This document shows positions 4,763-10,676 of a stretch of 10,676 bases of DNA, one piece after another. This DNA is from Clostridium sp. CAG:451 (GTDB taxonomy: Bacteria > Bacillota_I > Bacilli_A > RF39 > UBA660), in the NCBI GenBank assembly GCA_000438295.1, contig FR901087.1, positions 1 through 10,676 on the forward strand, written 5' to 3'. Each line of letters begins with the position of its first letter. Within the stretch, counting starts at the first letter, position 1. The notes below the pieces were generated by a model. The model was not told the origin of the DNA. It made no database searches and saw only the letters and a program-made list of their open reading frames with translations. Position numbers and translations under genes: made by a program.

Positions 4763-5563
4763 ATGAAAAAATTTTTAGCTATTTTACTTACAATAATAGC
4801 AACTGCAACTACTATTGTTTTAGTAGGACTATTTACAATTCCTTACGTTGGCAATGAAATTATTAAGATTGCTGCCAATCAAGCACTTGATGATTCCGTT
4901 GTAGATAGTAATGACCTATATCAAGAAGCAGAAGACTTAGGTATTAGTCAAGATAAGATTGATAAGGCTTTATCTAATGATGAAATGAAAGAGTATGTTA
5001 ATACTATTTTAAAAGAAGTAATTGATAAGAAGACTAGTAATAAGAGTGAAGTTGATGACGAACTTATCAAAGAAAAAACTAAAGAATTTTTAGAGAAAGT
5101 TAATAAGAATTATGATATTAATCTATCAGATGAAAAGCTAAAAGAAATTAGTGATAATGCTAGTGAAGAAGTAATTGAATCATCTAATGAAATGATTGAA
5201 GATAAAGATAATGATATATCTGGATTCTTAGATGTTATAAGTTTTTGTAATAATTCTAAAGTAAGAGGTTTAACTATTATTTTACTAGTAATAGAGTTAG
5301 TAGGTATCGCTCTTCTTACTCTTAAAAAGTTAAGTTTCTTCTTATATTATACTTTTATAGCTTTATTTACTGCTGCCCTTACTGCCTTTTTAACTTTCTT
5401 TATAAACTTTGCAATTAGTGGTGAAAAAGAGTTAGAAGCAGTTGTAAAGCTTATAAGTAAAGGTTATAAATTAGCTTTAGGTTTCTTAATCTTAGAAATA
5501 GTATTTATAATCATTCATAATATTATTAAGCATTGTACTAATAAAGAGGTAGTTCCTTTCTAG
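4763..5563 (+). CDS. unrecognised membrane protein with a charged extracytoplasmic helical domain
   Basis: I do not recognise this 266-residue protein. Residues 1-3 (MKK) and a hydrophobic stretch at about 4-27 form a signal anchor. Residues about 40-165 are strongly charged, rich in Glu, Lys and Asp, with helix-forming repeats and no Cys until near the end, and probably lie outside the cytoplasm. Three further membrane helices follow at about 167-187, 191-218 and 235-256, then a short tail. The layout suggests a sensor, scaffold or assembly factor with an outward-facing helical domain rather than an enzyme; no catalytic motif is visible. The ATG has AGAGGTGG (4751-4758) four bases upstream. 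The gene is monocistronic: its own promoter lies in front and its terminator begins within the last codons. It is divergent from the CtpE-like ATPase, so a link to cation homeostasis is possible but unproven. Confidence 0.85.
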   Translation: MKKFLAILLTIIATATTIVLVGLFTIPYVGNEIIKIAANQALDDSVVDSNDLYQEAEDLGISQDKIDKALSNDEMKEYVNTILKEVIDKKTSNKSEVDDELIKEKTKEFLEKVNKNYDINLSDEKLKEISDNASEEVIESSNEMIEDKDNDISGFLDVISFCNNSKVRGLTIILLVIELVGIALLTLKKLSFFLYYTFIALFTAALTAFLTFFINFAISGEKELEAVVKLISKGYKLALGFLILEIVFIIIHNIIKHCTNKEVVPF

Positions 5564-5578
5564 AACGCCTCTTTTTTT
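5543..5578 (+). terminator. intrinsic terminator overlapping the end of the unknown membrane protein gene
   Basis: AAAGAGG and CCTCTTT, extended inward by GTTC/GAAC, followed by a T-run. The stem starts about 18 bases before the TAG stop codon (5561-5563), which lies in the loop and inner arm, so ribosomes reaching the end of the gene would cover part of it. Confidence 0.85.
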
Positions 5579-5645
5579 AACTATCTATTAAGTATTATAA
5601 GATACCTTATTGTCAAACTGTCTTAATGGATATTATATATTATTC

Positions 5646-5681
5646 AAAAAAAATAAAAGACTAGAGTTTGCTCTCTAATCT
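5646..5681 (-). terminator. intrinsic terminator of the MgtA-type ATPase/sirtuin unit
   Basis: On the minus strand AGATTAGAG (5673-5681) pairs with CTCTAGTCT (5658-5666) in a 9-bp stem with one T-G pair and a 6-nt loop. It is followed by TTTTATTTTTTTT. It lies about 180 bases beyond the sirtuin stop codon. Confidence 0.8.
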
Positions 5682-5857
5682 ACTTTTTCAATTTCCATTC
5701 AAAACTGGATTCACTCACTTTTTTGCTACATAGTAGCATTACTATTATATACGTTTTTGCACCACATAATCGTTTATGTAGCAATAATATAACATATTGT
5801 TTAATAAATGTACATCTAAAATTCTTCCATTCATATTTGCTGTCACTTTTATTTGTT
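5682..5857. other. gene-free stretch with nested inverted repeats
   Basis: No convincing gene. It holds TGCTAC-ATA-GTAGCA (5724-5738), ACATAA-TCGT-TTATGT (5764-5779) and a longer-range 10-bp inverted pair TTGCTACATA (5723-5732) with TATGTAGCAA (5775-5784). As the 3' untranslated part of the sirtuin transcript these could fold into a branched structure before the terminator at 5646-5681. A GTG-started frame on the minus strand crosses it but has no ribosome binding site. Confidence 0.4.
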
Positions 5858-6589
5858 TTATTTTTCACTTATACTTTTATTTATTTTTTCAAAAACACTG
5901 GCTAAATCATCATGTATTACTATATCTGCTAAATAATCGTATGGTGTTTCATCTTTATTAATAAGGACTAGATGTTTCCCTCTAAAGTATGTTACTAAAG
6001 AAGAAGCAGGATATACCTGAAGTGAGGTACCACCTACTATTAATAAATCTGCTTCACTTACTTCTTGAATAGCCTCAGTTAATACTTTATTATCAAGAGC
6101 TTCTTCATACAAGACAACATCAGGTTTAATAATTCCACCACAACTACACTTTGGAATACTACTAGATTTAAAAACATAGTCACCACTATAAAACTTATGA
6201 CAATTAAGACAATAGTTTCTTAAGATAGAGCCATGTAATTCTAAAACATTTCTACTACCAGCCATCTTATCAAAGCCATCAATATTTTGAGTTATTATAG
6301 AGCTTAATAAGTTTTTATCTTCCATTAGTTTTAAAGTCTTATGAATAATATTAGGTTTATAATTAAGACTATTTAGCTTTTCTTTATAAAATTCGTAAAA
6401 CAAGTCAGTATGTTTCATAAAGAAAGTATGAGATAAAATCTCTTCTGGTGGATACTTTCTTTTTTCTTTGTATAGCCCATTACTACCTCTAAAGTCTTGT
6501 AAACCACTAGCAGTAGATACACCGGCTCCACCAAAAAATACTGTTTTTTTAGACATCTTTATATAACTAATTAATTTATCTATTTCCAT
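5858..6589 (-). CDS. cobB: NAD-dependent protein deacylase, SIR2/CobB family
   Basis: Removes acyl groups from protein lysines using NAD+, releasing nicotinamide and O-acyl-ADP-ribose; cytoplasmic. The 243-residue length is standard. Visible motifs: GAGVSTASGLQDFRG (21-35) for NAD binding, TQNIDG (100-105), catalytic His119 in ELHG, and the zinc cysteines Cys127/Cys130 (CLNC) and Cys148/Cys150 (CSC). Then come GGTSLQVYPA (186-195) and a C-terminal VLINKDETP nucleotide-binding segment. Oddity: the usual GIPDFR reads GLQDFR, Gln replacing the conserved proline. The start at 6589 has GGGGAGG (6594-6600), which overlaps the stop codon of the upstream MgtA-type gene. Only ten bases separate the genes, so they are co-transcribed and perhaps translationally coupled. 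Deacetylase versus other deacylase activity cannot be decided; the gene name is by family. Confidence 0.93.
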   Translation of the reverse strand: MEIDKLISYIKMSKKTVFFGGAGVSTASGLQDFRGSNGLYKEKRKYPPEEILSHTFFMKHTDLFYEFYKEKLNSLNYKPNIIHKTLKLMEDKNLLSSIITQNIDGFDKMAGSRNVLELHGSILRNYCLNCHKFYSGDYVFKSSSIPKCSCGGIIKPDVVLYEEALDNKVLTEAIQEVSEADLLIVGGTSLQVYPASSLVTYFRGKHLVLINKDETPYDYLADIVIHDDLASVFEKINKSISEK

Positions 6590-6599
6590 TTTTCCTCCC

Positions 6600-9188
6600 C
6601 TATAACCATCTTTTATATTTTTTAATATACATTTTCTTAACTATTTCTTCTACTACAATATATAGTAATGATAAGAAAATTACAAATATATAAAAGTTAA
6701 GTGGTAGATAAGTGAAATGGAATGACTTAATAGGTGCTAATAAAATTGGTAATATCATAGATGCTATTATACATAAGAAAGTAGAAATTAATAAATATTT
6801 ATTAGCAGTTGATTCTATAAATGGTATCTTAGCAGTTCTTACAAAATGAACTATTAAGGTTTGAGAAATAACCCCTTCAATAAACCAAGCTGTTTGAAAC
6901 ATTACCGCATGATTGGCATCAAAACCTAATAAATAGTAAAAACCAATAAATGCTACTATATCTATTGAGGAAGCTACTACTCCCATTATATTCATAAACC
7001 TTCTTAAATCACTAGTATCCCACTTATGAGGTACTATTAAAAATTCTTTATCGACATCATCAAATGGTATCATTGTTTGTGACATATCATACAATAAGTC
7101 TTGAAGTAAAAACTGAATAGGAAGCATTGGTAAGAATGGTAAGAAAATACTGGCTAAGAAAACACTAAAGACATCTCCAAAAGCAGCTGATAAAGCCATT
7201 TTCATATATTTCATAATATTTCCATAGACTTTTCTGCCTTCTAATACTCCTTCATAAACTACTTTTAAACTTTTCTTAAGAAGAATTATATCACTGGCTT
7301 CTTTAGCAATAGAAGTAGCTGTATTAACACTTATTCCTACATCTGCTCTAATAAGACTTGGAGCATCATTGACTCCATCCCCCATATACCCAACGACATG
7401 TCCATTTTCTTTTAGTAGTTTAATAATGTTATCTTTTTCAAGTGGGGTAAGTCTAGCAAAAACAGATACCTCTTCGACCATCTTTTTTTGCTCAGCCAAA
7501 CTAAGTTTACTAAACTCTTCACCTGTAACTACTTTATCATTAGGAATATCTGCTAATGAACAAATATTTTGTGTTGCTTCAACATTATCACCTGTTAATA
7601 TCTTAGTAGTAATACCGACTCTTTTTAAATTATTAATAGTATTTTTAACTCCTGGTTTAATTGGATCTTCAAAAGCTACTATTCCTAAAAAAACTAGTCC
7701 TTTATCATCAGTAATATTATTATTAGTATACTTTTTACTAGCAAGAGCAATTACTTGCATTCCTTTTTTACTTAATTCTTTAGCTTTAGTTAAAATATCA
7801 TCTCTTATTTTCTTATTAAGTTTAATTATTTCTTTATTTAAATAAATACTATCACAACTATCTATTACTTCTATTAAAGCTCCTTTAGTAATCATTCTAT
7901 AATCGTTAGAATCTTTTATAATAATACTAGCTTTTCTTCTTTCATAATCAAATGGGATTTCATCTACTTTTTCATATTTATCTATTTCAATATTTCTTTT
8001 CTTAGCATAAGAAATAATCGCTTTATCTACAATATTCTTTATTCCCGTACTATAAATACTATTTATATAAGCATATTTCAAAACATCTATACTATCTTTA
8101 AATTCACTATCTAGTGACAAAGTAAGTATTATTTCTCCTTTAGTTAAAGTTCCTGTCTTATCAGTACATAAAACATCTATTGCTCCTAAGTTCTCAATCG
8201 CTTCACTTCTTTTTACTAAAGTATCTTTTTTAGCTAGTGATTTAGCACCTTTACTTAGGTTTACGTTAACTATCATTGGTAACATTGATGGGGTAATACC
8301 AACTGCTACTGAAACTGCAAAGAAGAAAGCTTCTAAGATATTGTGATGAATAAGAGCATTTAAGATAAATACTAATATTGTAATAACTAGCATATATTGA
8401 ATTAAGGTTTTACTAATCGCATTCATTCCTATTTCAAAGTTAGTTAAGGTCTTATTTTTTAGAGTTGACTTAGATATGTTTCCAAGATAAGTATCCTTTC
8501 CTGTTTTAATAACCAAAGCTTTACCTCTTCCTGTTACTACACTAGTATTCATGAGTAATATTCTCTCCATTGAAAGTAAGCTTTTACCATTTTTACTTAT
8601 TTTCTTTTCTACTGGAACACTTTCCCCTGTAAATACACCTTGATTAACAAATAAATCTTTAGATTCTAATAAAATAGCATCACTAGGTATAATACTACCT
8701 GCATTAAGTTCAATTATATCCCCTACTACTATATCTCTTGTAGGTATCTCTTTTACTATACCTTGTCTAATAACCGTAGTTACTGTAAATATCTTAGACT
8801 TTAGTCTTAAATCAAATTTATAAGCCGAATAATCTTGAATAAGTCTAATAATACTACTAGTAAGTGCTAACATTATAATTATTAAAGCTCCTAATTTATC
8901 ACCTAATAAAAAGTTAATAGTGGCTAAAATTATTAGGATATAGATAAATGGATCTTTAAAAGAATCTATTAAAAAGGTAAAAATACTTTTCTTCTTTTCC
9001 TCATTAATAACGTTTTTTCCATATTCTTCTCGTCTTTTAGCAACTTCCTTACTGCTAAGTCCAGCATCTTTACTATTAAATATTTTAAATAGATAATCAT
9101 TATCTTTATCTAAATAATCCTTATATTCTTTATATAATGTTTCTTCATTAAAATTAACTATATCTTTTTTAGAAAACTTTGGTACCAT
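6600..9188 (-). CDS. mgtA: MgtA-type magnesium-transporting P-type ATPase
   Basis: P3B-type membrane ATPase expected to import Mg2+. The 862 residues match the family. Order: N-terminal cytoplasmic region with GLSSKEVAKRREEYGKN (43-59); first membrane helix pair (about 78-115); actuator motif TGES (187-190); M4 region GITPSMLPMIV (297-307); phosphorylation site DKTGT with Asp343; nucleotide-binding KGA (435-437); hinge GDGVND (603-608); and the MgtA-specific C-terminal membrane part with LLYDMSQTMIPFDDVD, FQTAWFIEGVISQTLIVHF and RTAKIPF. Notable: the family motif TPEML reads TPSML, losing the M4 glutamate that binds the ion in relatives. Ribosome binding site AAGGTAGGG lies upstream. No Mg2+ riboswitch fits in the roughly 60-base upstream gap. 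It is followed by the sirtuin gene in one transcript. The change at M4 could alter substrate or transport. Confidence 0.9.
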   Translation of the reverse strand: MVPKFSKKDIVNFNEETLYKEYKDYLDKDNDYLFKIFNSKDAGLSSKEVAKRREEYGKNVINEEKKKSIFTFLIDSFKDPFIYILIILATINFLLGDKLGALIIIMLALTSSIIRLIQDYSAYKFDLRLKSKIFTVTTVIRQGIVKEIPTRDIVVGDIIELNAGSIIPSDAILLESKDLFVNQGVFTGESVPVEKKISKNGKSLLSMERILLMNTSVVTGRGKALVIKTGKDTYLGNISKSTLKNKTLTNFEIGMNAISKTLIQYMLVITILVFILNALIHHNILEAFFFAVSVAVGITPSMLPMIVNVNLSKGAKSLAKKDTLVKRSEAIENLGAIDVLCTDKTGTLTKGEIILTLSLDSEFKDSIDVLKYAYINSIYSTGIKNIVDKAIISYAKKRNIEIDKYEKVDEIPFDYERRKASIIIKDSNDYRMITKGALIEVIDSCDSIYLNKEIIKLNKKIRDDILTKAKELSKKGMQVIALASKKYTNNNITDDKGLVFLGIVAFEDPIKPGVKNTINNLKRVGITTKILTGDNVEATQNICSLADIPNDKVVTGEEFSKLSLAEQKKMVEEVSVFARLTPLEKDNIIKLLKENGHVVGYMGDGVNDAPSLIRADVGISVNTATSIAKEASDIILLKKSLKVVYEGVLEGRKVYGNIMKYMKMALSAAFGDVFSVFLASIFLPFLPMLPIQFLLQDLLYDMSQTMIPFDDVDKEFLIVPHKWDTSDLRRFMNIMGVVASSIDIVAFIGFYYLLGFDANHAVMFQTAWFIEGVISQTLIVHFVRTAKIPFIESTANKYLLISTFLCIIASMILPILLAPIKSFHFTYLPLNFYIFVIFLSLLYIVVEEIVKKMYIKKYKRWL

Positions 9189-9210
9189 AAAAATCCCTAC
9201 CTTCTAATTA

Positions 9211-9216
9211 ATTATA
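9211..9216 (-). promoter_or_regulatory. possible -10 box of mgtA
   Basis: TATAAT on the minus strand, with a poor TTTAAA at the -35 distance. Predicted start is near 9204, next to the ribosome binding site. It would allow mgtA and the sirtuin gene to be expressed apart from the upstream ABC exporter gene. Confidence 0.35.
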
Positions 9217-9221
9217 AAACA

Positions 9222-9275
9222 TAAAAAAAGAAATTTAAAGTAATAATGGCTAATCCATTTTAACAATTTCTTTTT
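9222..9275 (-). terminator. possible terminator at the end of the ABC exporter gene
   Basis: In minus-strand RNA AAAAAGAAATT (9265-9275) and AATTTCTTTTT (9225-9235) are a perfect 11-bp match. Inside them AATGG and CCATT form a second 5-bp stem around the stop codon. The outer 3' arm ends in a T-run. The outer stem has only two G-C pairs, so termination may be partial. Confidence 0.4.
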
Positions 9276-10676
9276 CATAAAGATTTCTATATAAATTACT
9301 GTTTTTTAACAACTCCTTATGTGTACCTTCAGCTTTTATCCTACCATCATCAAGCAATAGTATTCTATCAGCATTCTGAATTGTTGATAATCGGTGAGCA
9401 ATCATCAAAATTGTATAATCTTTTTGTAAGTTGTCTATAGCTTTTTGTATTTTTGCCTGAGTTTCGTTATCAAGAGCACTACTAGCTTCATCAAATAAGA
9501 TAATCTCTGTTTTTTGAAGAAATGCTCTTGCTATTGCTAATCTTTGTTTTTCTCCACCTGATAAATTAACTCCACCTTCCCCTACTATTGTATCGTATTT
9601 ATTAGGTAGAGAACTAATATATTCATCCAAACATGCTAATTTACAAGCCTCTATCATTTCTTCCTCTGTTAAATCTTTCTTTACTAGTTTTAAATTGTCT
9701 TTAATACTCATATTAAAGATATAAGGATTTTGACTAACAATCGTAATGTTACCTCTGATAGTATCTTTATCTAATTTTTTTATATCAACACCATCCATCG
9801 TGATTGTCCCATCATAATTATCATACATTTTGCATAGCAGATTAAAAATTGTGGTTTTACCTGCTCCACTTTTTCCAACAAATGCAACTGTTTCATTAGC
9901 ATTAACTTTGAAACTTAAATCATTAAGAACCAACTTAGTATTGTATTTAAAAGTAACATTTTTAAATTCAAAATCCCCATTAATTTTAGTTAAGTGCTCA
10001 CTACCAAACTTTTCTTTTGGATATTTAGTATTATCAAATATATCAAAAACACGAGAAGCTGATAAATTAAATTTCTTAATTAATTCGTGAAAGGAAGTAA
10101 TATTTTTTATCAAATTATCATAACTACTCCCAAAGTTTATAATAACAACACCAACTGCTGCCGAAATAGCATTTATTCTTATCTGAGAAACAACTATTAG
10201 AAGTGTTATAAAGTTGCATACATCTGAAAATGACCATCTTACAAGAAGATATGATAAATTTCTATTTTCCATTTCATACTTTTGATTATTTAATTTTCTA
10301 AATCTATCTTTAAGTTCTGTTAGAAAGCTAACTTCACCATTTAGCATTTTAATATCCTCTGCACCGCGAACTATTTCACCAGCAAAACCAGTCATTGAAT
10401 CATTATATTTTTTGTACTCTTTTTCACTTTTATTATATTTATCTATTCTTTTTGTTTCAAGAAGTAATCTTGCTAAAAGGGCAAATAAAACAAAGAAAAA
10501 CATTGGTTTACATAATATAAAATAACTAACTATTATTCCTAAATTAGAAACAATCCCATTGATATATTCACTCATATCAGTAAAGATTGTAGAAATACTT
10601 TTAGTATCATCAACTAATCTCTGAATAAATACACCAGAACTATTTTCTTCTAAAGTTTTATTATTAAGTTTTAATA
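9250..10676 (-). CDS. ABC exporter half-transporter (membrane domain plus ATPase), 5' end outside the window
   Basis: One polypeptide with an exporter-type membrane domain followed by a nucleotide-binding domain, working as a dimer or heterodimer to export a substrate with ATP. The frame is open to position 10676 (the codons before the internal ATG at 10575 read NSSGVFIQRLVDDTKSIST, an exporter coupling-helix sequence), so the true start lies outside. Numbering from that Met: membrane helices about 5-40 and 105-150; Walker A GKSGAGKTT (234-242); Q-loop Gln282 in SQNPYIF; signature LSGGE (338-342); Walker B IILFDE (358-363); D-loop SALD; H-loop His394 in IAHRLST. All ATPase residues are intact. 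Substrate unknown: lipid, drug or peptide exporters share this plan. It is followed by mgtA after about 60 bases with a possible weak terminator between, so it may or may not belong to the same transcript. Confidence 0.92.
   Translation of the reverse strand, partial: LKLNNKTLEENSSGVFIQRLVDDTKSISTIFTDMSEYINGIVSNLGIIVSYFILCKPMFFFVLFALLARLLLETKRIDKYNKSEKEYKKYNDSMTGFAGEIVRGAEDIKMLNGEVSFLTELKDRFRKLNNQKYEMENRNLSYLLVRWSFSDVCNFITLLIVVSQIRINAISAAVGVVIINFGSSYDNLIKNITSFHELIKKFNLSASRVFDIFDNTKYPKEKFGSEHLTKINGDFEFKNVTFKYNTKLVLNDLSFKVNANETVAFVGKSGAGKTTIFNLLCKMYDNYDGTITMDGVDIKKLDKDTIRGNITIVSQNPYIFNMSIKDNLKLVKKDLTEEEMIEACKLACLDEYISSLPNKYDTIVGEGGVNLSGGEKQRLAIARAFLQKTEIILFDEASSALDNETQAKIQKAIDNLQKDYTILMIAHRLSTIQNADRILLLDDGRIKAEGTHKELLKNSNLYRNLYEKEIVKMD

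Noticed and set aside
5680..5868. 62-residue frame on the minus strand after the sirtuin
   Set aside because: GTG start inside the sirtuin end, no ribosome binding site, no recognisable family; it ends at the terminator stem and is better explained as untranslated sequence.
9189..9249. Mg2+-sensing M-box riboswitch ahead of mgtA
   Set aside because: The gap to the upstream gene is about 60 bases, too short for an M-box, and no matching structure is visible.

Overview
The window is AT-rich chromosomal DNA from a Gram-positive bacterium of the low-GC Bacillota. Three things support this: strong AAGGAGG-type ribosome binding sites, tRNA genes that all encode their CCA end, and the N-terminus of the forespore sigma factor SigG, which marks an endospore-forming lineage or a close relative. 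The main genes read at full family length with the standard code, so TGA is not being used as Trp. A gut Bacilli/Erysipelotrichia-like lineage is my guess and is not proven by the sequence.

Layout. Positions 1-1188 (minus): an RluA-type pseudouridine synthase followed by sigG. The sigG frame departs from the family and stops at position 4, at the very edge of the window. A sigma-G-like promoter and a hairpin that can mask the sigG ribosome binding site lie between the two genes. Positions 1258-1662 (plus): two tandem promoters, then tRNA-Ile(GAT), tRNA-Asn(GTT) and tRNA-Glu(TTC), then a terminator. Positions 1675-1987: a compact locus that looks like a type I toxin-antitoxin module. It has a 24-codon hydrophobic peptide gene on the minus strand with a strong but hairpin-masked ribosome binding site, and a short convergent RNA of about 109 nt on the plus strand with its own promoter, 5' hairpin and terminator. 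Positions 2093-2290: tRNA-Ser(GCT) with a promoter whose -35 box sits inside a regular set of inverted half-sites.

Positions 2338-4677 (minus): a CtpE-like P-type cation ATPase. It diverges from an unrecognised 266-residue membrane protein at 4763-5563 (plus). Positions 5858-10676 (minus): an ABC exporter half-transporter (its 5' end is outside the window), an MgtA-type P-type ATPase and a SIR2-family deacylase. The last two are tightly coupled: the sirtuin ribosome binding site overlaps the ATPase stop codon.

The most interesting part is 1675-1987. The 5' end of the putative toxin mRNA can pair with the 3' end of a full-length transcript over about 29 base pairs, and two positions in that pairing are G-U on the toxin strand but A-C on the other strand. 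The same 3' segment is covered by the convergent RNA. This resembles the logic of 5'-3' fold-back in hok-type systems, in a sequence context I do not recognise. No mobile elements, CRISPR arrays or rRNA genes were seen.
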